Assembly: GCF_030063135.1 (NCBI RefSeq)
Contig: NZ_JASISO010000007.1
Span: 1 to 64,000 of the forward strand
Length of the DNA stretch: 64,000 bases
Source: Streptomyces sp. G-G2
GTDB taxonomy: Bacteria; Actinomycetota; Actinomycetes; Streptomycetales; Streptomycetaceae
Direction of reading: 5' to 3'
Of this stretch, positions 1-7,556 are shown piece by piece. Each line of letters starts with the position of its first letter. Within the stretch, counting starts at the first letter, position 1. Position numbers and translations under genes: made by a program. The notes below the pieces were generated by a model that had not been told where the DNA came from, ran no database searches, and saw nothing but the letters and a program-made list of their open reading frames with translations.

Positions 1-64
1 CCTTCAACTCGTCGTCGATCCGGGCATAGAGTGCTGTGGCGAGGGTGTCCAAGTCGGTCTTCAC
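1..64 (-). mobile_element. Transposase, N-terminal end only (cut by window edge)
   Basis: The first 64 bases read on the minus strand from a GTG as a peptide beginning MKTDLDTLATALYARIDDELK-like. This is the characteristic N-terminus of a common Streptomyces insertion-sequence transposase, which I associate with the IS982 family from memory. Only about 21 codons are inside the window, so completeness and family cannot be judged. An in-frame TAG lies about 10 codons upstream of the GTG. No convincing ribosome site or terminal inverted repeat could be picked out before the next gene ends at 123. Confidence 0.55.
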
Positions 65-122
65 ACACAGACTCTGGATGCCCTCGTCCTATGTCCGCAG
101 GTCATCCCTTGGACTCATTCAT

Positions 123-584
123 CTAGGACGCCTGCGGTACGTCCCGGCCCACGCGCAGGTTCCAGCGGCCGGAGCGGCCGGTCAGCTCGGTGAGCGTCCC
201 CGGTCGTACGTCGAGGCGCCAGAAGGCGGCGTGCGGCAGCTCCAGCGCGTGCACCACGGCCGCGCGGACGACGGCCTGCCCGACGGCGAAGCGGTGGCGG
301 CCCGGGTCCAGCGCGGCCAGGGCCGCCCCGACCCGGGCGGTCAGCGCGGCCAACGACTCGCCGCCGGGGGGCGCGTACGCCGGATCCGCGAGCCAGCTCC
401 GCACGCCCGCCGGGTCCTCGGCGGCCACCTCGTCCAGGGCCCGGCCGGTCCACGCCCCGAAATCCGGGCCGCGCAGGCCCGGCTGCCCGGGACAGTCCGG
501 GCCCGGGTGGAACCGCCCCTGAGGGACGTCGGGGTCCAGCGCGGGAGTGACCAGGAGCAGGCGTACGGACGCGGCGGAGGGCAT
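123..584 (-). CDS. Histidine-phosphatase-fold protein, probably catalytically dead
   Basis: This 153-residue protein resembles the histidine phosphatase (CobC-like) proteins that accompany cobalamin genes in actinomycetes. The C-terminal half matches well, with GGESLAALTARVG and then a VVRAAVVHALELPHAAFWRLD-type block. The N-terminal motif that normally reads LVRHGET is LVTPALDP here, and the second catalytic histidine position reads FAVGQAVV, so both phosphate-handling histidines appear to be gone. It is also shorter than family members (about 190 residues): the stretch between the first strand and DFGAWTGRALDEV seems deleted. The start at 584 (MPSAASV) is preferred over an upstream ATG at 629 because it begins directly before the first strand. 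It diverges from the B12 riboswitch and cbtBA, suggesting a cobalt or cobalamin role. Confidence 0.6.
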   Translation of the reverse strand: MPSAASVRLLLVTPALDPDVPQGRFHPGPDCPGQPGLRGPDFGAWTGRALDEVAAEDPAGVRSWLADPAYAPPGGESLAALTARVGAALAALDPGRHRFAVGQAVVRAAVVHALELPHAAFWRLDVRPGTLTELTGRSGRWNLRVGRDVPQAS

Positions 585-644
585 GGGGCGAGGGTAGAGC
601 GCACGCCCGGGGCGTGAGACAGCGGCCACACGCCGTGGTGTTCA

Positions 645-790
645 CGCTGCCCGCGCGGTACGGTCTCGGACGACATGACGACGGTATGACGGAAGTACCG
701 GTGAGAATCCGGCACGGTCGCGCCACTGTGAATCCTCCCGCGAGGGAGGTAAGTCAGACCCGCCACCTTCGTCAAGAGCACCACTGACCG
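645..790 (+). promoter_or_regulatory. Cobalamin (adenosylcobalamin) riboswitch
   Basis: The leader of cbtB carries the conserved B12 riboswitch core. GGTGAGAATCCGGCACGG occurs near 699-718, followed by CGCCACTGTGAATCC at 721-735, then a short hairpin (CTCCCGCGAGGGAG), and then the B12-box-like AAGTCAGACCCGCC at 750-764. The downstream gene is an annotated class of cobalt transporter, which is the expected target. The exact 5' boundary is estimated. Binding should switch off expression of cbtB-cbtA when cobalamin is abundant. Confidence 0.9.
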
Positions 791-819
791 GGACGCGTGT
801 TCCCCCTGGAGGTTCTGCC

Positions 820-1035
820 ATGGCCCACTCCGCCGTGCCCACGACGGCTCCCGCCGCCGTTTCGCCCATCTCGCTCAAGGAACTGGCCCCCTGGGCCCTG
901 TTCGTCGGCATCCTGATGCTCGTCCTGCTCTACTTCGTCGGCGCCGAGCAGGGCGCCACCGCGGTCTTCCAGGGCGACACCATCCACGAGTGGATGCACG
1001 ACGGCCGCCACCTCCTTGGTTTCCCCTGCCACTGA
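820..1035 (+). CDS. cbtB: Cobalt transporter subunit CbtB
   Basis: CbtB is the small subunit of the CbtAB cobalt transporter used to supply cobalamin synthesis. The 71-residue protein has one membrane segment at about residues 22-43. It ends in the family's histidine-rich tail, HEWMHDGRHLLGFPCH, a likely metal-handling motif outside the membrane. A GGAGG ribosome site lies just before the ATG, and a B12 riboswitch occupies the leader. cbtA starts 29 bases downstream, so the two form one operon. Confidence 0.92.
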   Translation: MAHSAVPTTAPAAVSPISLKELAPWALFVGILMLVLLYFVGAEQGATAVFQGDTIHEWMHDGRHLLGFPCH

Positions 1036-1064
1036 TCTCCACCGCGGCAAAGGGAACCGAACCA

Positions 1065-1817
1065 ATGAACTCCATATCCGTCCGTGCCCTGTTGATCCGG
1101 GGCATGCTCGCCGGCCTGGTGGCCGGTGTCGCGGCCTTCCTCGTCGCGTACCTCCTGGGTGAGTCCGAGGTGGACGCGTCGATCGCCATCGAAGAGGCCG
1201 CGAACGCCGGTCACGACCATGCCGAGATGGCCCCGGTCAGCCGGGCCCTGCAGTCCACCGCGGGGCTCGGAACCGGTGTGCTGCTCTTCTCGGTCGCGCT
1301 CGGCGGCATCGCCGCGCTCGTCTTCTGCTTCGCGCTGGGACGCATCGGCCGCTTCACCCCCCGGGTGACCGCGGCGCTGGTGGCGGGCGGGCTGTTCCTC
1401 ACCGTCACGCTGGTGCCGTTCCTGAAGTACCCGGCCAATCCGCCCGCCGTCGGCGACCCCGACACCGTGGTGAAGCGGACCACCCTCTACCTGCTGATGA
1501 TCGCGCTCAGCGTGCTGCTCGCGGCGGCGGCCACGATCCTGGGACGGCGCCTGGCGCCGTCGCGGGGCAACTGGGACGCGAGCCTGATCGCGATCGCGGC
1601 GTTCGTGGTGGCGATCGGTGTCGCGTACGAGTTCCTGCCCTCCGTCTACGAGGTGCCCGCCGACTTCCCGGCGGGCCTCATCTGGCAGTTCCGGCTGGCC
1701 TCGCTCGCCATCCAGGCGACGCTGTGGGCGGTTTTCGGCCTCGGCTTCGGCGTTCTTGCCGAACGCCTGCTTGTCCCCTCCCCCGGACGGAAGGAAGCTG
1801 TTCAGCCTACGAGTTGA
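1065..1817 (+). CDS. cbtA: Cobalt transporter subunit CbtA
   Basis: CbtA is the multi-spanning membrane partner of CbtB. The 250-residue product has about six hydrophobic segments, beginning with LIRGMLAGLVAGVAAFLVAYLL after a short N-terminus. A soluble acidic loop carries the sequence NAGHDHAEMAPVSRAL, a histidine-containing stretch typical of CbtA. The ATG at 1065 is chosen because the upstream in-frame residues run through the cbtB stop region and are Pro/Arg-rich. AGGGAACCGA provides a weak ribosome site. It should be co-transcribed with cbtB under the cobalamin riboswitch. Confidence 0.9.
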   Translation: MNSISVRALLIRGMLAGLVAGVAAFLVAYLLGESEVDASIAIEEAANAGHDHAEMAPVSRALQSTAGLGTGVLLFSVALGGIAALVFCFALGRIGRFTPRVTAALVAGGLFLTVTLVPFLKYPANPPAVGDPDTVVKRTTLYLLMIALSVLLAAAATILGRRLAPSRGNWDASLIAIAAFVVAIGVAYEFLPSVYEVPADFPAGLIWQFRLASLAIQATLWAVFGLGFGVLAERLLVPSPGRKEAVQPTS

Positions 1818-1858
1818 TCGTCCGATCGCCTCGGTCGTCACCGACGGAGGGCTCCGGC

Positions 1859-2122
1859 ATGCGAACGGCGACATGGCGTTGGCAGGGCTGGACCGGCTGG
1901 ACCGGCTGGACGGGTACGGCGCCCTTCTGGGTCAACATCCCGCTGCTGGTCGTGGCCCAGTTCTCCACGGTGACACTGGTGGCCCAGATCGGCGTCATCA
2001 CCGCCCTGGCCGCGCTCGGCGGCCTGGCCCGGCACCTCTGGTACGGCGACTACGGCCATCCGGCGGTCCACCTCGCCGCCGCGCTCCTGGGCGCGGCGGC
2101 GGTGGCGTCGGTCCTCACCTGA
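1859..2122 (+). CDS. Small membrane protein of unknown function
   Basis: This gene encodes 87 residues and follows cbtA by 41 bases, with a good GGAGG seven to eight bases before the ATG. The N-terminus carries a Trp-Gly-rich repeat, WQGWTGWTGWTG, from a short nucleotide repeat (GGCTGGACC units). Two hydrophobic segments follow, roughly residues 24-46 and 66-86, separated by RHLWYGDYGHP. I do not recognise the family. Its position suggests it could be read through from the cbtBA transcript, but no functional link can be shown. Confidence 0.6.
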   Translation: MRTATWRWQGWTGWTGWTGTAPFWVNIPLLVVAQFSTVTLVAQIGVITALAALGGLARHLWYGDYGHPAVHLAAALLGAAAVASVLT

Positions 2123-2225
2123 CGGCGCACCGCCCCGCCGGCCCCGCACCACCCGGCCGGCCCCGCACCACCCGGCCGCCCCCGCACCGCCCCGCCGGCC
2201 CCGCACCGGCCCGCACCGCCCGGAC
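2123..2225 (+). repeat. C-rich intergenic tandem repeat
   Basis: Directly after the small membrane gene the sequence is almost pure C and G with repeated blocks of GGCCCCGCACCACCCGGCC and CCCCGCACCGCCC. The rest of the 323-base gap up to 2446 holds no gene I can support. Its last 40 bases include the leader of the next gene, with CTGGAGGGACTGCC as ribosome site. Confidence 0.55.
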
Positions 2226-2445
2226 GCGTCCCCGTCGTCACCCGTTCGGCGGTACGTACGCCTCCGACTCCCCGCCCCCTCCGCACCGCCCGCGAGCTGC
2301 GAAGACGCCCTCCCGGCGAGCCGACACGCCCCTGACACCTCATCAGCACCGGGTCGTTCACACGGTACTGACAGTCAGACGGGGGGCCTCTGCTCACTGG
2401 ACGACCCGGCCGCCCCCGCCCCGGCCGGACTCTGGAGGGACTGCC

Positions 2446-3057
2446 ATGCACCGCCCGAAGTGGATTGCCGGCGGACTGACGGTGGCTCTGCTGTGCACCG
2501 GACTGCTGTTGCTGCGGAACACGAGCGGCGCCGACGGCGACCCCGGGACCCCCGCCAAGGCCCCGGCCGAAGGCTTCCCCTCCCGCGCCCTCGGCCTCTC
2601 CGGCCACCGCAGGCTCGTCGAGCAGCTGGAGGACGGGCGCTCGGAGCACTCCGGCCACGGGCCCGCGCACTCCCCCCGCAAGGGCGCGAGCCGGGCGGGC
2701 TCCGTCCCGCTGGCGGCGGCCCGGCCGCTGCGGCTGCGCATCCCCGACCTCGGGGTGGACGTCCCGCTCAGCGCCGGTTCCGCGGGCAACGCGGTCGGCT
2801 GGGACGTGGACAGCCCCACGCCGGGCGCCGCCGGTACGGCCGTGGTCTCCGGGGAGAGCGCGACGCTGCGGCTGGCCACGCTGCGCAAGGGGCGGACGAT
2901 CGAGATCCCGCGCGCGGACGGACGTACGGCCGTGTTCACGATCGACCACGTCGGCACCCCCCGGGCCCTCGGTACGGGCAAAGGCGCCGAACTGCGCGTG
3001 GTCACCGGGGAGACCACCGTCCACGCCCACCTGACCGGAACCCGCCGCACCCGGTGA
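2446..3057 (+). CDS. Sortase-fold (class F-like) protein lacking catalytic residues
   Basis: The 203-residue protein has an N-terminal membrane anchor (residues about 7-24), a disordered linker, and a C-terminal domain that follows Streptomyces class F sortases closely. Matching blocks are LRLRIPDLGVDVPL, SPTPGAAGTAVVSGE, ADGRTAVFTIDHVG, ELRVVTGETT and VHAHLTG. In active members the block after AVV reads AGHVD (catalytic His), LITC supplies the Cys, and an Arg follows. Here these are SGESA, VVTG and a deletion. The mature domain contains no cysteine at all. It therefore cannot be a transpeptidase of the usual type and may be a binding or structural remnant. The ATG follows a GGAGGG ribosome site. 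Confidence 0.72.
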   Translation: MHRPKWIAGGLTVALLCTGLLLLRNTSGADGDPGTPAKAPAEGFPSRALGLSGHRRLVEQLEDGRSEHSGHGPAHSPRKGASRAGSVPLAAARPLRLRIPDLGVDVPLSAGSAGNAVGWDVDSPTPGAAGTAVVSGESATLRLATLRKGRTIEIPRADGRTAVFTIDHVGTPRALGTGKGAELRVVTGETTVHAHLTGTRRTR

Positions 3058-3143
3058 CCGGTGACCGGTGACCAGCACCCGGTGATCCTTGAGGGGGCCC
3101 CGCGTCCCCCGATCGAGGGCTTCTGCGGCCCGGAACGGGCGGA

Positions 3144-3180
3144 CCCGCTCATGTCGGGGCACATCCCCGACATGAGCGGG
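3144..3180. promoter_or_regulatory. Perfect 16-bp inverted repeat with 5-base loop
   Basis: CCCGCTCATGTCGGGG at 3144-3159 is followed by CACAT and then its exact reverse complement at 3165-3180. The element lies 87 bases after the sortase-like gene and contains both candidate ATG codons (3151 and 3172) of the next small secreted-protein gene. It could be a transcription terminator without a U-tract, or an operator or translational hairpin for the downstream gene. The sequence alone cannot decide. Confidence 0.7.
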
Positions 3181-3552
3181 ACCCGGACGAGGGCGCGGTA
3201 CGCGCGGTGGGTGGCGGCGAAGGCCCTGATGGTGGCCTGCGTCGTGCTGCTCTGCGCCTTCGGCGCCGGTCCGGCCGCCGTGGCCGCCGCCGTTCCCGGC
3301 CCCGCCGCCACCGCCGCGCCGCGCCCCGCCGGCGGGGCCGAGCCCGCGGAGTCCGACCCGGGCGGCGCCGACCCGGAAGGACGGTCGGCGGCCCGGTCCT
3401 GCGCGCGGGCGATCGCCCCGCGCCGCGCCCCCTCGCCGGGGACCCCGGTGAGCGCGTCGCCCCGGGCGCTCGCGCTCCCGCGCGGGCCATCGGCGGCGGA
3501 ACACGGGCCCGCCGCGGAGCGGGCGGCCCGGAGTGTGGTCCTGCGCTGCTGA
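3172..3552 (+). CDS. Putative small secreted protein, unknown function
   Basis: The reading frame encodes a signal-peptide-like N-terminus: MSGTRTRARYARWVAAK, then a hydrophobic stretch containing ALMVACVVLLCAFGAG, then AAAV. A low-complexity Ala/Pro/Arg-rich tail of about 85 residues follows. Alternative starts are GTG at 3061 and ATG at 3151. None has a clear ribosome site, and 3172 gives the best signal peptide. Both ATGs lie inside a perfect inverted repeat. I do not recognise the family, and the tail composition means it may not be a real gene. Confidence 0.35.
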   Translation: MSGTRTRARYARWVAAKALMVACVVLLCAFGAGPAAVAAAVPGPAATAAPRPAGGAEPAESDPGGADPEGRSAARSCARAIAPRRAPSPGTPVSASPRALALPRGPSAAEHGPAAERAARSVVLRC

Positions 3553-3639
3553 GCGGGCCGAGGCCGGTTCTTCCTGATCTCGCCGGGAGACGGCCGGACA
3601 GCGCACCCCCACACCCCGTCACCACCGTGAGGATCCCGC

Positions 3640-3804
3640 ATGCCCATCGACCCCTACGCGGCCCTGAACGCCATGCTGCGCGCGGAAGCGGCCCGCTTCA
3701 CCGCCCCGGCCCCGGCGCCCGCTCCGGTCCAGGCACCCGCTCCGGCTTCCGCGTCCGCGGAGCCCGGCGCCCCGGGCGAGGTCCCGCCGGGCGAGCAGCC
3801 GTAG
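3640..3804 (+). CDS. Small Ala/Pro-rich protein beginning MPIDPYAALN
   Basis: This 54-residue reading frame has a GTGAGGA ribosome site seven bases before its ATG. It begins with an ordered, probably helical segment, MPIDPYAALNAMLRAEAARF, followed by a run of AP repeats and an acidic end. I recall small Streptomyces proteins with the same MPIDPYAALNAL opening, which supports it as real, but no function is known to me. It is followed by paired inverted repeats (GCCGGTTCCCG near 3820 and CGGGAACCGGC near 3878) that may terminate transcription. Confidence 0.5.
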   Translation: MPIDPYAALNAMLRAEAARFTAPAPAPAPVQAPAPASASAEPGAPGEVPPGEQP

Positions 3805-3963
3805 TACCTGGTGAGGAACGCCGGTTCCCGCGCCCTCGGCAACGGGGAGTGGTCACGTGAGGTTCGACCACCGGTCACGGGAACCGGCGCCCTGCCGGTC
3901 CGCGACAGCGGCGCCGGGGCCCGCCTCGGCCGTAGGGCCGCGATCAGGTCGGCCGGAAGGGCG

Positions 3964-4362
3964 TCAGGGCTCCCGCGTGTAGTACCGGTAGAAGGCCACG
4001 ATCGCCACGCCCGCCCCGACCGCCAGCGCGATCCCGCTCGACAGCAGCACGGTGTGGTCGGTGAGGCTGTAGAGGTAGCCCATCGCGAGGGCCGCGAAGA
4101 TGCCGTACGCCGCCGCGCGGGCCTCCCTCGGCAGCCGCGGGCCGAACCGCGCGAGCGCGATCAGGCAGGCCGCGAAGAGGGCGCCGCACAGGATGCCGTA
4201 GAAGACGTTGCCCGCGTCGACCGGGCCCATCTGCCGTTTCATGAAGGCCGCGTAGACCCCGTAGATCAGGCCGAGGACCAGGGGCAGGGCCAGGGCCGCC
4301 TTGCTGGTGTGCTTGAGTTCCGCCGCGTACCGCGCGCGGGCGCTGGGTGCCGCATGTGCCAT
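3964..4362 (-). CDS. Small integral membrane protein, unknown function
   Basis: The 132-residue protein has four hydrophobic helices at about residues 22-40, 53-71, 84-98 and 104-125. Short loops separate them, with charged motifs KHTSK near the N-terminus and FYRYYTREP at the end. The start at 4362 has a GGGAG ribosome site eight bases upstream. An earlier in-frame start would add a Pro/Gly-rich, unconserved-looking extension. It is transcribed away from the next membrane gene at 4529. The family is not recognised. Confidence 0.7.
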   Translation of the reverse strand: MAHAAPSARARYAAELKHTSKAALALPLVLGLIYGVYAAFMKRQMGPVDAGNVFYGILCGALFAACLIALARFGPRLPREARAAAYGIFAALAMGYLYSLTDHTVLLSSGIALAVGAGVAIVAFYRYYTREP

Positions 4363-4528
4363 GACCGGGCTCCCTACTCTGGGGTCGGGGTGGCAGGGGG
4401 CGGGAGCGGGTCCCGCGTCCTCACCCTCAAGGGCACACCCGGCGCCCCCTCCGGGCAAGTGGATCAAGCTCCGCGCCCGGCCCCGGCGGGACCGGGGACG
4501 TCCCGCCCCCGGGTGACAGCGGGCAGCG

Positions 4529-5419
4529 GTGTCCACCCGTGCGCAGCAGTCCCACTGGCGTCCGCGCCCCCGCCTGGCTTTCCCTGGTGACGTGCGCACC
4601 TTCCTCTCGGCGGTACTGGTCGTGCTCGTGGCCCTCCTCGTGCCCGCGAGCGCCGTCGCGTACTGGGCCGACCACGAGCTGGGCGACGCCGACCGCTACA
4701 CCGCCGCCATGTCCCCCCTCGCCGGGAACCCGGCCGTACAGCACGTCGTCGTCACCCAGGCGTCACGCGCACTGGCCGGGCAGATCGACGCGGGCCCCCT
4801 CCAGGGCGGGGTGGAGAGCCTCCTCGACGAGGCCCTGCGCTCCTTCACCGGCACCCCCGCCTACCGGACCGCCTGGGACGCGGCCAACCGCGCCGCGCAC
4901 GCCGCGTTCCTGCGGGCCCTGAACACCGGTCACGGCGACGCCCTGACCCTCGACCTCGCGCCGATCATCGAGCAGGTCAAGGGGGAACTCGTCGGCGACG
5001 GCGTGCCCCTGGCCGACCGGATCCCGGTCTCCCACGTCACCGTCAAGGTGATGGAGTACGACAACCTCGGCGCCCTCCGGAGGGGATTCCACATGCTCCA
5101 GATCGCGGGCGTCTGGCTGCCCCTGCTCACCCTGGTCCTCGCCGTCCTGGCCGTCGCCGTCGCCGCCCGGCGGCGGCGCGCCCTGATCGCCACCGGGGCG
5201 GGGCTCGCGGTCGGGGCCGGACTGCTCTGGATCGCCGTGGAGATCTGCCGCGGCCTCACCCTGGACGACCTGCCGCCCGACGTCGACCGGCCGGCCGCCG
5301 GAGCGGTCTACGACGCCCTCACCGCCTTCCTGCGGACCACCACGTGGGTGGTGCTCGCCCTGGGACTCGCGGTCGTCCTGGCCGCCTGGCTGACCGGGCG
5401 GCCGCGCCGGACCCCATAA
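4529..5419 (+). CDS. Membrane protein with large extracytoplasmic loop
   Basis: This 296-residue protein has one N-terminal membrane helix (about residues 25-46). A loop of about 140 residues follows, with DADRYTAAMSPLAGNPAVQ and the later block DLAPIIEQVKGELVGDGV. Three C-terminal helices then end in a basic tail. The loop begins right after the first helix, which predicts an outside location. The start is GTG. Similar proteins are widespread in Streptomyces but I know no function. It ends 72 bases before the FUSC-family gene on the same strand, so they could share a transcript. Confidence 0.7.
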   Translation: MSTRAQQSHWRPRPRLAFPGDVRTFLSAVLVVLVALLVPASAVAYWADHELGDADRYTAAMSPLAGNPAVQHVVVTQASRALAGQIDAGPLQGGVESLLDEALRSFTGTPAYRTAWDAANRAAHAAFLRALNTGHGDALTLDLAPIIEQVKGELVGDGVPLADRIPVSHVTVKVMEYDNLGALRRGFHMLQIAGVWLPLLTLVLAVLAVAVAARRRRALIATGAGLAVGAGLLWIAVEICRGLTLDDLPPDVDRPAAGAVYDALTAFLRTTTWVVLALGLAVVLAAWLTGRPRRTP

Positions 5420-5491
5420 GCTCGGACTCGTACACAACGTCCCCAGAAGGCCCCAGAAGAACCGATTCGCGAGGGGCGGTACGGAAGCGGC

Positions 5492-7486
5492 ATGGGCAGC
5501 GAACAAATACGGTCCGGGCGGGCCGGGCAGCACCCCCTCGCCCCTCCCGAGTGGCTGCTCAAGGGGCTGCGGCCGAGCGCCGCGCCGATCCCCTGGGCCG
5601 CCGTGGCGCGCGCGGGCGTGGCGATGGCGGCGCCGCTCGCGGCCGGATTCGCGGTCGGCGAGCCGGAGTACGGGGCGCTGGTCTCGATGGGGGCCCTGTC
5701 GGGGGTGATCGGCGACACCGCCGACGCCTACCGGATGCGCGTCCTCAACATCGCCGTACCGCAGCTGTTCGGCGCGGTCGGAGTGGCCGTGGGCACCCTG
5801 GTGTTCGGGCACGGCTGGCTCGCCGTCGGGGTGCTCACCCTGGTCGCGCTGATCTCCGGAATGATCTCCTCCATCGGTACGGTCGCCTCCGTGTCCGGGC
5901 TGCTGCTCCTGCTCAACGCCGTGGTCGGGGCCGGGCTGCCGATGCCCGAGCCGTGGTGGACGGCGCCGCTCCTGCTCAGCGCGGGCGGGCTGTTCGTCCT
6001 CCTGCTGACCCTGCTGGGCTGGCCGCTGCGCGGGCGGGGCCCGGAGCGGGCCGCCGTGGGCGCCACCTACCGCGCGCTCGCCGACCTGCTGGAGACCGCG
6101 GGCGGCCCGGGCCACGCCTATGACGAGCGGCGCCAGAAGGTCACCCACACCCTCGACCAGGCCTACGACCTGGTGCTCGGACGGCGGGCCCGGGTGCACG
6201 GCCGCAGCACGTCCCTGGTGCGGATGCTGGCGCAGCTCAATGTGGTCATCCCGCTGGTGGAGGCCGCGCCCGCCGCGCACCTGCGCGGCCGGCCGCTGCC
6301 CCCGCAGATCCCGGCGGCCGTACGGGAACTCGCCGCGGCCGTCGAAGAGGGCCGCACCGGGACCTTCGTACCGGACCTGCCCGAGCCGCACGGCCAGTCC
6401 GAACGGGCCATCGACGCCGCCCTGCGCCACGCGGCCACCATCGTGCACCTGCCCGAACCGGACCTGAACAATGTGGACGACCGGCTCGGTCGGCCCGCCG
6501 CGCTGGGTGTCCGGGCCCGGCGCGCGGTGCGGGACATGATGCTGTCCGGCGCCTCCTGGCGGTACGGGCTGCGGCTCGCGCTGTGCATCGGGCTGGCCCA
6601 GGCGCTGGTGTCGGTGGTGGAGATCGAGCGCTCGTACTGGGTGGCCCTGACCGTCACCTTCGTCCTCAAGCCCGACTTCGGCTCGGTGTTCTCGCGGGCC
6701 GTGATGCGCGCGCTGGGCACCGCGGGCGGCCTGGTCGTGGCCGCCGCCGTGCTCGCCGAGGTGCCGCGCGGCTGGTGGGACGTACCGGTGATGGTGGTGC
6801 TCGCCGCGCTGATCCCGGCCTTCTCCGCCAAGGGGTACGCCTTCCAGACCGCCGCGATCACCCCGGTGATCCTGCTGCTGTCGGACATGCTCAACCACCA
6901 GGGCTTCGACCTGATCCGGCCCCGGCTGCTGGACAGCCTGATCGGCTGCGCCATCACCCTGCTCGCGGGCTACCTGCTGTGGCCGGAGAGCTGGCACACC
7001 CGCATCGGCGACCGGCTCGCCGACACCGTGGACGACGCCGCGCGCTACGTCGAGCGGGCCTTCGGGCCGTACGAGGACACCGAGGCCGGGCTGAGCGCGG
7101 CCCGCACCGCCCGGCTCCAGGCCCGCCGCCGGATCTACCGGGAGCTCTCGGGGGTGCGCAGCGAGTTCCAGCGGGCGCTGACCGAACCGCCGCCCGCCGG
7201 GGCCCGGGCCGCCGCCTGGTGGCCGCTGGTGGTGGCCGTCGAACGGATCGTGGACGCCACCACCGCCGCCCGGGTCCGGGTCAACCACGGCGCGGAGCAC
7301 CCGCGTCCGGAGGAGGTCGCGGCCGTCACCGCGGGGCTGCGCGCCCTGGCCGAGGACGTACGCACCTCCCGCGTCCCGCTCCGGGCCCGCGGCCGGCAGC
7401 TCGCCGGACCACCGGAGACCTCGGTGCTCTCGCCGGTCCACCAGGAACTCGCGGCCGCCCGGGGCATCGCCACCCCCGCGCCGTAG
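5492..7486 (+). CDS. FUSC-family (fusaric acid resistance-like) membrane protein
   Basis: The 664-residue protein has the two-block layout of FUSC/aromatic-acid-exporter-like proteins. An N-terminal set of about six helices (residues 35-180) is followed by a soluble segment. A second helical set at about 350-495 contains RSYWVALTVTFVLKPDFGS, the typical FUSC core sequence, and a soluble C-terminal helical region of about 170 residues closes the protein. Family members export hydrophobic or aromatic acids, but the substrate is not predictable here. It lies between a membrane protein and a lipoprotein-sensor kinase pair on the same strand. Confidence 0.85.
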   Translation: MGSEQIRSGRAGQHPLAPPEWLLKGLRPSAAPIPWAAVARAGVAMAAPLAAGFAVGEPEYGALVSMGALSGVIGDTADAYRMRVLNIAVPQLFGAVGVAVGTLVFGHGWLAVGVLTLVALISGMISSIGTVASVSGLLLLLNAVVGAGLPMPEPWWTAPLLLSAGGLFVLLLTLLGWPLRGRGPERAAVGATYRALADLLETAGGPGHAYDERRQKVTHTLDQAYDLVLGRRARVHGRSTSLVRMLAQLNVVIPLVEAAPAAHLRGRPLPPQIPAAVRELAAAVEEGRTGTFVPDLPEPHGQSERAIDAALRHAATIVHLPEPDLNNVDDRLGRPAALGVRARRAVRDMMLSGASWRYGLRLALCIGLAQALVSVVEIERSYWVALTVTFVLKPDFGSVFSRAVMRALGTAGGLVVAAAVLAEVPRGWWDVPVMVVLAALIPAFSAKGYAFQTAAITPVILLLSDMLNHQGFDLIRPRLLDSLIGCAITLLAGYLLWPESWHTRIGDRLADTVDDAARYVERAFGPYEDTEAGLSAARTARLQARRRIYRELSGVRSEFQRALTEPPPAGARAAAWWPLVVAVERIVDATTAARVRVNHGAEHPRPEEVAAVTAGLRALAEDVRTSRVPLRARGRQLAGPPETSVLSPVHQELAAARGIATPAP

Positions 7487-7556
7487 GGATCCGGCGGGAC
7501 AACCCGGATGGCTCCGCGCGCGGGCCGGGGCGCGGGCGGCGGGGGAGCATCGGGGT

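Noticed and set aside
36..617. Plus-strand reading frame of 193 codons at the window start
   Set aside because: It is the antisense shadow of the phosphatase-like gene, is Arg/Gly/Pro-rich and has no ribosome site.
2446..3057. Active sortase
   Set aside because: The fold matches but the His, Cys and Arg blocks are all replaced, so enzyme annotation would mislead.
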